From Granulicella sp. S190 (GTDB lineage Bacteria > Acidobacteriota > Terriglobia > Terriglobales > Acidobacteriaceae), in NCBI RefSeq assembly GCF_009766095.1, contig NZ_LMUD01000047.1, forward strand, positions 219,338 to 283,337: DNA of 64,000 nt. The letters are read 5' to 3'. Below, piece by piece: positions 34,443-44,235 of the stretch. Each line of letters starts with the position of its first letter. Position 1 is the stretch's first letter. Made by a program: the position numbers and the translations under genes. The notes below the pieces were generated by a model. It saw only the letters and a program-made list of their open reading frames with translations. It had not been told where the DNA came from and searched no databases.

Positions 34443-35480
34443 TCAAGGTTTGATCACTTTGGGTGCATCCTGTGTGCATCCGCAGGAGGAACGAAGAACC
34501 AATTCAACTTTTAAAGTAATTCGGCTGCCCTTTGCCGGCCAGTCTTCTGCTTTCGCTTTGAATTGATTGAAGAGCGCCTCAGCTGCGGTTTTACCGAGCG
34601 CTTCTACAGGCTGGCGAATAACGGTGAGCGGAGGTTGCATCATGTCGGCCATGTCGAAGTCGTCAAAGCCAACAGTCGCAATATCAGTGGGAACGCGAAC
34701 TCCAAGATTGCGTAGAGCGCGAAAGAGGTAACGGCTGATCCGATTGTTTCCCGAGAAGAAAGCTGTCGGTGGGTTTTTTCCCGCAAGCGCGGTTTTGACA
34801 TACTTGAAGACAAGGTCTTCCGAGTCGCAATCGAGGCACTCGCCAGTCTTCAATCCAGCGTCCAAGAGAGCTCGTCGATAGCCTTGATGTCTTGTCCTGA
34901 TGGTGAAGAGGTCCGGCCGGTCTCCTAAAAAGAGAATGCGTTTATGGCCGTGCTCAATGAGATGCTGAGTACCAAGTTTTGCGCCTACATGATTATCAAC
35001 CACAACGGAGGAGAACCGGGACCCCTGCAAGGGGCGATCAAAGGAGATGATCGGTATGCGCTGGAAGATCTTGTCGGAAAACCTGGAATTACGCCCGACG
35101 GAAGGACAAAGAACGAGCCCTTCCACATGCTTTTGCAACATCCACTCTGCCTCGGAAAACTCCGTATCGGGATTTTCGTTGGAGGTTGTAATGATGGTTG
35201 AGTAGCCCTTAGACTGAGCGACTGCGTTGACGTTGTGAGCGCAGATGGCAAAGAAGGGATCGGTCAACGAAGGCACAATGAGACCGATCGACTTTGACTT
35301 GGCACCACGTAGTCCTCGGGCCATCTCATTGGGTCGATAACCTAGTCGTTCGATCGCTTCGTGTACCCTGCGGGCGGTCTCTGCACTGACATGCACTGAG
35401 CTGTTCAGAACGCGGGAGACTGTCATCGTCCCGACGTCAGCCAACCTAGCGACTTCGATCATCGTTGCTCTTTTGCTCAT
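34443..35480 (-). CDS. LacI-family transcriptional regulator
   Basis: The 345-residue regulator has an N-terminal LacI helix-turn-helix (TMIEVARLADVGTMTVSRVLNSSVHVSAETARRVHEAIERLGY, about 6-50) with hinge helix RPNEMARGL. A periplasmic-binding-protein-like sensor domain follows (KSIGLIVPSLTDPFFA, HLIEHGHKRILFLG, VGFDDFDMADMMQPPLTVIRQPVEALG). The usual effector is a sugar. It lies between the VOC operon and the GH2 gene, and palindromes upstream of those and of the TonB receptor gene suggest it controls the locus. Its own promoter shows no such site by eye. Confidence 0.93.
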   Translation of the reverse strand: MSKRATMIEVARLADVGTMTVSRVLNSSVHVSAETARRVHEAIERLGYRPNEMARGLRGAKSKSIGLIVPSLTDPFFAICAHNVNAVAQSKGYSTIITTSNENPDTEFSEAEWMLQKHVEGLVLCPSVGRNSRFSDKIFQRIPIISFDRPLQGSRFSSVVVDNHVGAKLGTQHLIEHGHKRILFLGDRPDLFTIRTRHQGYRRALLDAGLKTGECLDCDSEDLVFKYVKTALAGKNPPTAFFSGNNRISRYLFRALRNLGVRVPTDIATVGFDDFDMADMMQPPLTVIRQPVEALGKTAAEALFNQFKAKAEDWPAKGSRITLKVELVLRSSCGCTQDAPKVIKP

Positions 35481-35803
35481 CGTTTCATACGTCAGGGAGT
35501 TTTCTCAACTTCATGGGAAACGGAGAAGCAACTTCTTTCGTCGCAACTTTGTCCAGCTGGACTGCCGTTGTAAAGAATCTTCTGCCACGAATGATACGCG
35601 ATGTTTCTGTTGAACTTGCGCTAGCTCGGCCGATTTTCAGTGTTAACATTCCCGGTTACATGTTATGCCACAGGAATATTGAATGATTCTCTTCGAAGAA
35701 AATCGACCTTTGGATCTTTCGCTGATAACTGATGGACTGCGAGCCGAAGGGAACAATCGATTGCCATCGATGTTGCCGATTGCGAAGCGGTGAAGTGGAC
35801 GCA
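35481..35803. other. Intergenic region, nothing supported
   Basis: This lies between the LacI-family gene start and the GH2 stop. It holds the regulator's promoter region. I see no hairpin, operator match or gene. Confidence 0.4.
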
Positions 35804-38800
35804 CTACTTCTGTATGTCAAGCACTACCGTTTGAGGGATGACGTTCCAGCCACGGATCGCGATCTCCGCAGATTCTTTCGCAGCGCTGGCCGGATATTCG
35901 ATCTCCACGTCGCGGCTCTCTCCTGGAAGGAGTGATATGTAGTTGTCGGAGTAGTAGGCAGGGAGAATGCGTACTTTATCCTTGCCTCCGATCAGCGTGA
36001 GCTTGTTCGTCAAACTTACTACTGCTCCGCTGTTGGTCAGTTTAACCGTTAGCTTAACCATATCGTGGGTTGTGTTCGTGGTAGCACTGGCCTTCAATTG
36101 AGTTGCAGCAAGATGCGTCAGTTCGCGATAGGACGAGGCTTTTGCGCCGAGCCAATAGAGATTCTGCGAGACGGATTTACCCGCGTTATTCAGCATCTCC
36201 AGTTTGACGATGACCATTCCCTTTGCAAGATATGGAGCTAGATCAAGTTTGAGGCTGGCCTCGGAGGAGTCGGCGCCGACACTTTTCTGATCTCGAGCTT
36301 GAAAGAGAAGCTCGTTGGTGAGGGTGTATACCTTCGCAATGACAGTAAGACCGGCTTGAGCCGCGGGCGTGGTGTTGATGACGTCCACCTGGTACGTCGC
36401 CAGATTTAGTTGAACGTGCAAGGGTTCGCAGGCCTTTTGAGTTCCATAGAAAGATGCCTGAGTGTCGTAGTCGGAGCTAAGAATCTGCCACATCGTGCTT
36501 GGCCATGCGGGCTGCGTCATCCAGAGCATGCGACCGCTGTTGGGTGCCCACAGGTTTGCGTTCATGCCTTCGAAGATGGCGCGATGATCGACGTAGTTCA
36601 ACATCTGCGCCTTGCGTTCGAAGTCTTCAAGGCTGGTGGGCGCACCGAACTCTGATTGAATCTCTGCCATGAAGGGCGCAACGTCGCCGTTTCCACTCTG
36701 GTGCCAGTCGTGATAAGCCCAGGCATCTCCGATGGGCCACTGGTCCTCCTTCGCTGTGCTGCTCTGGAAGGATTCAAGAGTAGACATGGAAGGTGTACCA
36801 GTTTCGACGGAGAAGCCGCGGTTTAGCAAGGAGTAGTAAAGCTTCGGGTTTTGATAGCGATAGGGACCGCTACCTTGCAGGTTCACCTGGTTGGAGCTGG
36901 GTGAATAGTAGCGTGTGCCATCGAGCGTGCGTACGAGGTCATCGAGGCCCTGGTTCAAGATTGGTTGGGGTACGCCTTCGTTGCGGCCACACCAGAGAAC
37001 GATAGAGGGGTGATTGCGAAATTGTTTGATGGTATCAGCGGCGTTGGCGAGGAAGAGTGCAGGATCTTCGGCCTCGATGTTGTAGTTTTGAGTTGACTCC
37101 CAGAAGTCATTCCAGACCAGCATGCCGTACTCGTCAGCCAGGTCGTAGAAGGTCTCTTCCGTACTTTGGCCGACCCAGTTGCGAATGATGTTGAGATTGG
37201 CATCGCGGTTGAGGCGGAAGTACGGCTCTAAATGAGCCCGTGAGACACGTTTGCGCGAGTCGTCCATGCCCCAGTTGCCGCCACGCGCCGCGATGCGAAC
37301 GCCGTTCACCTTAATGACAAGGTAGGGCGCGGGACGCGTGTCGGCGACAGTGTTGAGCGAAGGCGAGTTTTCCGCCCCGGCTGCGATTGAGGCTACGTGA
37401 GAATAATGTCTTTCGCGCCGAGCTTCGGAGTTTTCCGGTGTATCAAGAGCTACGGGATCTGTCGAAGGAATTTCGCGCATGCCCTCGTGGCTGACATCCA
37501 CGACCGGTTGGGACAATCCACGCGCATCCGTGGGAGAGTATTCGACGCGACGCAGGTGGCCGGTGCTGTCGAGAAGGCTGAGTTCGTAGGTGATCTCGCG
37601 AACACCGAATCGCACATCCTTTGTGTCAGAGACAGTAGTGCCGTCATTGAGTGTCAGCTTGAGGTGATAGAGCTCGGGGCTGCCGTAGCCATTGGGCCAC
37701 CAGAGACGCGGGTGTTGCAGATTGAGTTGCACGAACTCTGTTGGGCTGAGTTTGATGAGGCTCTCCCCGGGAGGGAGGGTGACAGTCTTCTGGATTGCCG
37801 TCTGCTCGATGGTTGCGCTGATGGTCGAGTGCAGCGGCTTGTCAGAGAAGTTTGTAACGGGGACATCGATTTCGACGGCTGCCTGCGAGGTATCGTGATT
37901 GGGGAATGATGTGACCACCTGAGCATCGCCCAGCTTGAGACTGTGCGTGACTTTCAGTGTGACCGGCTGCCAGATGCCGCTATTGCGGTCGCGTATGGCG
38001 GGTATCCAGTCCCAGCCTTCGGTGGCGAGGAAGGTGGGGCCGTCGAGTTCCATGAGGCCCCCGTTTTCGCCGGGGCCACCGAGCACAGACTGCTCCTGCG
38101 GTATGCCTGGGTGTGGGGGCGGAGATATTTTAACCGCGAGGACATTCTTCTGGCCTGACTTGAGCAGTGACGTGACATCGAAGGTTCCACGTTGGAAGGC
38201 GCCTTTTATGGTTCCTAGCAAGGAACCGTTGAGCCATACTGAGGCCTTGTAGTTGATGCCCTGGAAGGTGAGTTCGACGTGTCGTGCGTCGTCTCCGTTG
38301 CTCGATTGCACGGGCACGATGAATTCATTGCGATACCAGTAGTCCTGTTTGTTGAGCGATTCCGGGATGGCCATGTTGTTGAGGCCGAAGTCGGGATCGG
38401 GATAGATGCCGTCGTCGATCATCGTCGTGAGCACGGTGCCGGGAACGGTCGCTCGCATCCAGTCTTTTGAGTTGAATGAGGCCGTGGATAGATGCGCTCC
38501 GTCTGCATCTACTTTGGGGGCTTCGCGTAAGCTCCATCCATCGGAGAAGGTCCATTCACCGGGGCCGGTAAGAATCAGCGACTCTCCGACGGGTGGGCGC
38601 TTCAGGACAACGGGTCGGGAGAATGGAGCGTGGCTCTTCGGCAGGGTCGAAGGATCCTGCGGTGCACGATAGCCTGCCTGACCGCGAGTCTGAACTGGCC
38701 ATGGCTTCGATCCTTCCTCGAACTGGAGCAGAGTGAAGTCTGGCGGGGATTGCTGAAGCTGATGAACTTCAGCGTCGGACAGCGCACGACGCAGGACGGT

Positions 38801-39400
38801 GAACGACGCTATCTGTCCGCCGAAGTGCTTCGCAGCATGGATTGCGGAGTTTGCAGGTGCCATCTGAAGTAATGGATTCGTACTGCCGAGCGTCAGCGTG
38901 CCGCTTTCAACTTGCTTGCCGTTGCCGTAAAGATGGAAGTTTTTTCCATCGAAGGTTGCCGCGAGCAGATGCCATTCGCCGTCCTTGAGATCGGTGGCCG
39001 CCACAAGTTGGTTGTCCTGGCCGACCCACAGCAGGATCTTGCCAGCATCCACCCCAAGATAGCGTGGGTACTCCTCCGAGATGCTACCAAGCCCGGCGAC
39101 GAGTTCCATTGCATTCACGGGCTCAGTGGTCTTGACCCAACAGTACATCGTCCACGGAGAGCTGGCTAAGAGGATGGGGTCATGCGCGTTCGCCACCGGC
39201 ATCTCGAGGCCGGTGCCGTCTGCCAGGAAATGTCCGTTGTAAGGACCGTACTGCGGCAGATCGTTCGTCTGAAGAACCTGCGCCGTTGTCACCGCGGAAT
39301 ATGCGACAAGCACTACGGATAGTACACGTGACAGACGCTTTGGCGATGTAACGGACAGGTGAGACCTTGTCCATATAAAGCAACATTCAGGGAACGACAT
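35804..39400 (-). CDS. GH2-family glycosidase, exo-beta-glucosaminidase/mannosidase type, with LamG-like domain
   Basis: The 1198-residue secreted enzyme has a signal peptide (about 20-40, SVVLVAYSAVTTAQ). An N-terminal LamG/concanavalin-like domain follows (about 55-220, WTMYCWVKTTEPVNAMELVAGLG, HLLAATFDGKNFHLYGNGKQV). Then comes a GH2 sugar-binding domain (YWYRNEFIVPV, VELTFQGINYKASVWLNGSLLG), an Ig-like domain, and the TIM barrel with general acid/base in VLWCGRNEGVPQP and the probable nucleophile Glu in AEIQSEFGAP. This is close to CsxA-type exo-glucosaminidases and beta-mannosidases; the exact substrate is unresolved. AGGAG precedes ATG 39400, and an operator candidate lies just upstream. 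Confidence 0.88.
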   Translation of the reverse strand: MSFPECCFIWTRSHLSVTSPKRLSRVLSVVLVAYSAVTTAQVLQTNDLPQYGPYNGHFLADGTGLEMPVANAHDPILLASSPWTMYCWVKTTEPVNAMELVAGLGSISEEYPRYLGVDAGKILLWVGQDNQLVAATDLKDGEWHLLAATFDGKNFHLYGNGKQVESGTLTLGSTNPLLQMAPANSAIHAAKHFGGQIASFTVLRRALSDAEVHQLQQSPPDFTLLQFEEGSKPWPVQTRGQAGYRAPQDPSTLPKSHAPFSRPVVLKRPPVGESLILTGPGEWTFSDGWSLREAPKVDADGAHLSTASFNSKDWMRATVPGTVLTTMIDDGIYPDPDFGLNNMAIPESLNKQDYWYRNEFIVPVQSSNGDDARHVELTFQGINYKASVWLNGSLLGTIKGAFQRGTFDVTSLLKSGQKNVLAVKISPPPHPGIPQEQSVLGGPGENGGLMELDGPTFLATEGWDWIPAIRDRNSGIWQPVTLKVTHSLKLGDAQVVTSFPNHDTSQAAVEIDVPVTNFSDKPLHSTISATIEQTAIQKTVTLPPGESLIKLSPTEFVQLNLQHPRLWWPNGYGSPELYHLKLTLNDGTTVSDTKDVRFGVREITYELSLLDSTGHLRRVEYSPTDARGLSQPVVDVSHEGMREIPSTDPVALDTPENSEARRERHYSHVASIAAGAENSPSLNTVADTRPAPYLVIKVNGVRIAARGGNWGMDDSRKRVSRAHLEPYFRLNRDANLNIIRNWVGQSTEETFYDLADEYGMLVWNDFWESTQNYNIEAEDPALFLANAADTIKQFRNHPSIVLWCGRNEGVPQPILNQGLDDLVRTLDGTRYYSPSSNQVNLQGSGPYRYQNPKLYYSLLNRGFSVETGTPSMSTLESFQSSTAKEDQWPIGDAWAYHDWHQSGNGDVAPFMAEIQSEFGAPTSLEDFERKAQMLNYVDHRAIFEGMNANLWAPNSGRMLWMTQPAWPSTMWQILSSDYDTQASFYGTQKACEPLHVQLNLATYQVDVINTTPAAQAGLTVIAKVYTLTNELLFQARDQKSVGADSSEASLKLDLAPYLAKGMVIVKLEMLNNAGKSVSQNLYWLGAKASSYRELTHLAATQLKASATTNTTHDMVKLTVKLTNSGAVVSLTNKLTLIGGKDKVRILPAYYSDNYISLLPGESRDVEIEYPASAAKESAEIAIRGWNVIPQTVVLDIQK

Positions 39401-39421
39401 GAGAGATCTTCTCCTCTAACG

Positions 39422-39435
39422 CGATAACGATATCA
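39422..39435. promoter_or_regulatory. Candidate LacI-family operator, site 2 (GH2 gene)
   Basis: CGATAACGATATCA matches the palindrome TGATAWCGWTATCA at 13 of 14 positions. It lies 22-35 bases upstream of the GH2 start codon, where binding would block transcription or early elongation. Confidence 0.5.
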
Positions 39436-39864
39436 TAGAAGGAAATGTAGGTGCCCACGTGCAGACTGCAAGGGGGAAGGCTCACCTGACCGATGTCTCG
39501 GGCAGTCTGATCAGCGCTTCATAACTGGTTGTCGGGCGGGAGATATCGCCATCTCAAAATCATCGAAGCCGGCAAACTGCTACGTCATTTGGAATTCTGA
39601 TTGGAAGCTTGGAAAATGCATGCAACGCATTTCGCATCACCAGGTTGTTGCCTATGAAAAACGCAGTGGCGAGGCGACGATCGGAGAGTGCAGCTCGATA
39701 AGACCACACGTTTTTTCTTCGGTGGTGCCGGTGAGGTGTTGATCAGGGCTAATGCTGCATCGCCTTCTTGTACCCCTCATGCGCATTGGTGTTGTTGGTG
39801 TGCCATCAGCAATGCTTGATGTGTCGCGAGATTTCGCAAATATCTTACCAAGTGTTGAATGATC

Positions 39865-39906
39865 GCAACGCTGCACCCTGGCTTGCTGGCAAGGGTGCAG
39901 CGTTGC
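39865..39906 (-). terminator. Strong hairpin downstream of the TonB receptor gene
   Basis: GCAACGCTGCACCC and its exact complement GGGTGCAGCGTTGC form a 14-bp stem around a 14-nt loop, 22 bases past the receptor stop. No T-run follows on the minus strand, so it may be a Rho-assisted terminator or an RNA-stabilising stem. Confidence 0.6.
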
Positions 39907-39928
39907 AGTAAAGAACATAACCGGTTCT

Positions 39929-42900
39929 TTAGAACAGCAGCTTGAGGGCGAACTGTATCTCTCGAGGGGTGTAGTACGGCGCGTCTCCACTGATCGAACC
40001 TACTCCGTTGGTACCGAGAGCGGAGTTCGGGACAGCAAAACTGGCCGTGTTCGTTAGATTGAAGATCTCCGTTCGGAACTCGAGATGAACATTTTCATGC
40101 ACGGGAAACTGCTTGAACGCAGAGAAGTCAAAGTGGCGGGAGTGCGGTCCATGCAGTGGGTTGCGTGGCGCGCTACCGGCAGTCCCGAAGGCCTGCGGTT
40201 GGAAGGCCGCGACGTTGAAGTACTGCGTGTTGGTAGGGTGACTCAGTGTTGGATTACCTACCAGGTTAGGCCGGTCATCTCCTGCACCGGTGTTGATTTG
40301 TGGCACATTGTTTTGCACGGTGAAGGGCAGGCCAGATTGCCATACGAGAATACCGTTTGTGCTCCATCCGCCTGCGATTATCTTCTTGTAGCCAGTCAGG
40401 CTATTGCCGAAGGGTAACTCGTAGTTGAATGAGCCAGCGAGACGGTTGCGTACATCTGCGTCGCTGTTGCCGTAGTCATAGGTGGAGATCTGCGAGGGGA
40501 TCAGGCCATAACCAGCCTGATTATCCTGGTTCAGATCGGCGGCATTGTCTAATATATGGGCGAGTGTGTAGTTCACATTGAAGGTAAGGCCGCGGTTGAT
40601 GCGGCGCTGAAAGGCAACCTCGGCGGCGTTGTAGTATGAGACGCCGTGGCTGTAGGTCTGCGTGATGCTGGTGATGTCAGGCAACGTGCCGTTGAAGGGA
40701 CGAACCGATTGCAGTGTCGGAAGCGCAAGGCACGCAGCGCTCCCCGCCGGAGCACAGTTGTCCTGGTAGGCCTGCTTTGAGGGTAGCGGCACATCGATGT
40801 TTGGAATGAACTGTGCCAGATGACGCCCGATATTGCCGACATAGGTTACGGTGAGTACATTCGAACCGATCTGCTGCTCGTACGTCAGACTGGTCTGGTA
40901 CATGTAGGCGTTGCGGAAGTTCGGGTCCTGGGCATTTGCGATGGAGCCCTGCGGATTTGTGATTTGTCCGTTGTCGAGGATCGGCACCGGAAGACCTTGC
41001 GAGATGTTGTACTCAGGAGCGGGTTGAAAGTTATAGACGAAAGGCTGATTTTGCCGATCACCCGATGTGCCGTAGTTGTCAGGGAAGAAGCTTATGCCGA
41101 AACCACCGCGCAGGACCGCCTTGTGAGGAAGCGTGGCCGCAAAGCCGAAACGAGGAGCCAGGTTGCTATAGTCGGTTTCGACACCGGCTGCGTCGTTCAC
41201 GCCGTTTACACCCGCTAGAATCAATGTCCCTGTCGTCGGATCGAGGTTGGAGAGCCGATTGTGCTTTTCTGTATAGGGCGTGAAGACATCGTAACGAACA
41301 CCCAGGTTGAGTGTCAGCCATGGCAGAGCATGCCAGTTGTCCTGGAAGTAAACGCTCGGCTCCCACGTGCGATAAGAGATGGGAAAGAGCTGGTTGCTAC
41401 GTTGAGCCGAAAAGGCTGTCCCTTCAAGCAGGGAGATGAGAGTGCAGGTATCCGCCTGCTGATTGTTGCATGCACCCAATAAACCCGCGCTCACCTGGTT
41501 CGCTGCAAAGTTATCGTTGAAGGTGAAAGCACCTGCAGCAAATGCGCTCTGAATGTTGGTCGCCTGGCGGCGGATCAATGTAGCGCCCATTTTAATGCTG
41601 TGGTTGCCTTTGTTGACCGAGAGCGAACCGTTGTATTGGAAGGTGTTATCAAGATCCTGCAGCGGCAGATACTCGCCGTCGCCCACCGATCCATATCCGC
41701 TCGGCACAAATGGCGTCAGGAAATGAGACGTCGGATCAGCGTAGTTTGCTCCGGCCAATCCAAACTGCGACGAGACGGAGTTGCCAAAGTTCAGCGGCAA
41801 CGACGCATTGTTAATACGGGTGTAACCGGCCTTCAACTCGAGTAGAACGGACGGGGTAAAGACGTGGACATAGTTGAGGGCAATGTTCTGTTCCTGCTGG
41901 TTCGAGGTTCCGTCTTCGCCGTACACATTGCCGCCTGGTTGGATGCCATCGACGGCAGGAAAAGGTCCCGGGGTGTTCGTGTTGGTTCGATTGATGGAGT
42001 AGCGAACGAAAAAGAGATTGTTCTGATTGAAGTGTTCGTCGAAGCGCACATCGGCGAGTTCTGCGTTCTGCGTGTTGTTCGGAGAGCTTACAAAGTTGTT
42101 TGAGAAGCCTGCTTTATTCGGCGTCGGGTACAGTTTGTAATAGTTGAGCGCAATAGGATTGAGTTGACCTGGCGTCAAGACCGGGCCACCCGCATCGGAA
42201 AAGTTTCCCGGGTTTTGTTCTTCAAAAAGTGTGGGAACGGTCACAGTACTGGTCGAGCCCTGCACACGGCGCAGCCCTTCAAAGTCAGCGAAAAAGAAGC
42301 TCTTGTCGCGGATGATCGGGCCGCCGATGGAACCACCAAACTGGTTCTGACGAAACTCCGGCTTAGAACCTGCGGTGGCAAAGTAGTCGCGCGCATCAAG
42401 CTTGTCGTTGCGCAGGAATTCGTACACCGAGCCATGGAAGCTATTTGTGCCCGACTTTGTCAGAATGTTGATGACTGCGGCGGCCGTGCGGCCCACCTCG
42501 GCGGTGTACAGATTCGTCTCGACGCGGAACTCTTGAATCGCGTCAATCGATGGCCGGATGCCAATGGTTCCGATAATACGCTCGTTGTTGTCGAGGCCGT
42601 CGATCTGCTCGGTGTTGACCAACGTGTTCTGGCCGTTCACGGAGATTGCGGAGGTTTCGCGCCGATCGTCAGGGCGCGAACCGCTGGCGATGGAGTTAGC
42701 TGTACCCGAATTAGCACCCGGTACGAGTTGTGCGAGATTGATAAAGTTGCGACCGTTTGTCGGCAGATTCTGAACGGCTTGCTCGCCGATAGTGGTGCCA
42801 ACTGTTGAATCATCGGTCTGAAGCGCGGGTGGCGCGTCCGTTACGACGATGCGCTCATTCAAAGAGCCCAGCTGCAATTTTGCATCGATGCGTCTGCGGT

Positions 42901-43219
42901 CTCCTGCCGAGACCGGTATCGTCGACTCGCTAAAGATGGAAAAGCCCGGTGCGGAAACTCGCAGCGTGTACGTGCCAATTGGCAGTAGAGTGAAGGTATA
43001 TTCGCCCGTAGAGTTAGTGACGGTTTTTCGGGCTTCGTGTGTCCCCAAATTTTCGATCGTGACTTCCGCATTCGGGACGATGGCACCCGTATTGTCCATG
43101 ACTGTACCGAGAACGTCTGCGGTGATGTTTTGTGCCGTGGCAAGTCTAGGTACTAGAAGAAGCAGAATAGTGATGAAACTGTAAAGTTTGGTAAATTTCT
43201 TGACTGATATCGTTATCAT
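39929..43219 (-). CDS. TonB-dependent outer-membrane receptor with carboxypeptidase-regulatory-like domain
   Basis: The 1096-residue receptor starts at ATG 43219 with a signal peptide (LYSFITILLLLVPRLATAQ). A carboxypeptidase-regulatory-like Ig domain follows (NITADVLGTVMDNTGAIVPNAEVTIEN ... LPIGTYTLRVSAPGF, about 30-110), then a plug (VQNLPTNGRNFINLAQLVPG, RVETNLYTAEVGRTAAAVINILTKSG) and a long barrel ending in REIQFALKLLF. These Oar-like receptors import oligosaccharides or other large ligands with TonB-ExbBD energy. Placed beside a GH2 enzyme and LacI-family regulator, it probably brings in a glycan. Operator candidates overlap its start and lie 360 bases upstream. Confidence 0.93.
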   Translation of the reverse strand: MITISVKKFTKLYSFITILLLLVPRLATAQNITADVLGTVMDNTGAIVPNAEVTIENLGTHEARKTVTNSTGEYTFTLLPIGTYTLRVSAPGFSIFSESTIPVSAGDRRRIDAKLQLGSLNERIVVTDAPPALQTDDSTVGTTIGEQAVQNLPTNGRNFINLAQLVPGANSGTANSIASGSRPDDRRETSAISVNGQNTLVNTEQIDGLDNNERIIGTIGIRPSIDAIQEFRVETNLYTAEVGRTAAAVINILTKSGTNSFHGSVYEFLRNDKLDARDYFATAGSKPEFRQNQFGGSIGGPIIRDKSFFFADFEGLRRVQGSTSTVTVPTLFEEQNPGNFSDAGGPVLTPGQLNPIALNYYKLYPTPNKAGFSNNFVSSPNNTQNAELADVRFDEHFNQNNLFFVRYSINRTNTNTPGPFPAVDGIQPGGNVYGEDGTSNQQEQNIALNYVHVFTPSVLLELKAGYTRINNASLPLNFGNSVSSQFGLAGANYADPTSHFLTPFVPSGYGSVGDGEYLPLQDLDNTFQYNGSLSVNKGNHSIKMGATLIRRQATNIQSAFAAGAFTFNDNFAANQVSAGLLGACNNQQADTCTLISLLEGTAFSAQRSNQLFPISYRTWEPSVYFQDNWHALPWLTLNLGVRYDVFTPYTEKHNRLSNLDPTTGTLILAGVNGVNDAAGVETDYSNLAPRFGFAATLPHKAVLRGGFGISFFPDNYGTSGDRQNQPFVYNFQPAPEYNISQGLPVPILDNGQITNPQGSIANAQDPNFRNAYMYQTSLTYEQQIGSNVLTVTYVGNIGRHLAQFIPNIDVPLPSKQAYQDNCAPAGSAACLALPTLQSVRPFNGTLPDITSITQTYSHGVSYYNAAEVAFQRRINRGLTFNVNYTLAHILDNAADLNQDNQAGYGLIPSQISTYDYGNSDADVRNRLAGSFNYELPFGNSLTGYKKIIAGGWSTNGILVWQSGLPFTVQNNVPQINTGAGDDRPNLVGNPTLSHPTNTQYFNVAAFQPQAFGTAGSAPRNPLHGPHSRHFDFSAFKQFPVHENVHLEFRTEIFNLTNTASFAVPNSALGTNGVGSISGDAPYYTPREIQFALKLLF
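43205..43218. promoter_or_regulatory. Candidate LacI-family operator, site 3 (TonB receptor start)
   Basis: TGATATCGTTATCA is one change from the perfect palindrome. It overlaps the receptor's first five codons (Met-Ile-Thr-Ile-Ser), so part of the match may come from coding need. Confidence 0.4.
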
Positions 43220-43576
43220 TTCGGGCCCCAATATCTCGAGATTCCATGCAGAATTGCTGGTCTCTAGTTGTGATTTCATTTCAAAGTGAGTTGAAGACTA
43301 CACATGATCCACCGGACGCGTTCAGCTGAGCCGAAAAGAACAGTAGCAATGCCGCGTAATCCGGTATTTGGGATCGGAAGGTATACCATCGCAAATAACT
43401 GACTATCAGGTTCTCGCGCTCTTTAGGTCGAGGAGAGAGCTCGTCAAAATCTGTTCCAGCCGTCTTGAGACGATATGTGAGCTACGACTTGAGCAATCGG
43501 TAATTGGAGTCGAGGGACTCTATTGATCAGTGATCATGCATCTCTCGTTTCTCTAATCTAGTGTTCAAGGAATTCG

Positions 43577-43590
43577 TGATATCGATATCA
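43577..43590. promoter_or_regulatory. Candidate LacI-family operator, site 4 (TonB receptor promoter)
   Basis: TGATATCGATATCA is a perfect 14-bp palindrome with a central CG, about 360 bases upstream of the receptor start. It is the best match of four similar sites in the locus. Confidence 0.55.
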
Positions 43591-43855
43591 TGATGTTGTG
43601 AAAAATATAGAGATGCAAAACAAGGGTTGTCAACTGAGGGACGTAGATTGAGGTCTTTCCTCCGATCGTCTCCGACTCAATTGAGCGTAACTACTCTTCA
43701 GCGTGTTGGGTGAAGACGATGACGCCTTGCGAGCCCCGAGGCGGTCAGAGATACAACTATGTTCACTCTCAAGCGCGCGCATCTCATGACACCGGAAGAA
43801 GGTCTAAAAAGTTGCGCCCATACGATCGCGCAATCACGGATACAGGTATCCTGAC

Positions 43856-43925
43856 ATCGAATCCCCGAGTCTCCCGCTTTGAGAGGGATGCACGGCAACC
43901 TTACCCGTCTTCGAACAGATCGAGT
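43856..43925. repeat. Dispersed repeat ATCGAATCCCCGAGTCTCCC, copy 2
   Basis: This copy agrees with 29807-29875 over the 20-base head and the GAGGGATGCACGGCAACCT part, differing in the short loop between them (CATT versus GCTTTGAGA). Confidence 0.6.
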
Positions 43926-44235
43926 CCTAGCTAAACCTGGAGGCTTATAGCTTCTTGAATCGAAGGGGGGACCGAGTCGACCGCCTGCGCGCTCGGTTCT
44001 GCGTTAAGAGGCTCGACGCTCAGCCTGCTGAAGTGTGTCCGCGAGGGTGGAGTTCTGAGGGATTCGAGCTTCGGTCGAAAGGTCCACTCATGCGATGACC
44101 CTGAATGGGGTACCCGGCCGTTTGCCATTACCATAGAATGGAACTGACAGTCAGGCACGAAGTCTTTTCATCTGCTTCGCCTTGGAACGGAAGTCTGAAC
44201 ATCTTCAACCAATTCTGCACCCAGAGGAGACTATT

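Larger units (their letters stand above)
39401..39928. other. GH2 promoter region and TonB-receptor terminator region
   Basis: It contains the operator candidate at 39422-39435 and the hairpin at 39865-39906. Between them no gene, ribosome site or repeat is seen. Confidence 0.5.
43220..44235. other. Receptor promoter region and repeats
   Basis: It holds operator site 4, the dispersed repeat at 43856-43925 and a REP-like fragment (about 44084-44118). No gene is supported between the receptor and the tautomerase. Confidence 0.5.

Noticed and set aside
38912..39169. Plus-strand ORFs inside the GH2 gene
   Set aside because: They lie opposite a well-conserved coding frame and show no start signals; shadows of the GH2 gene.
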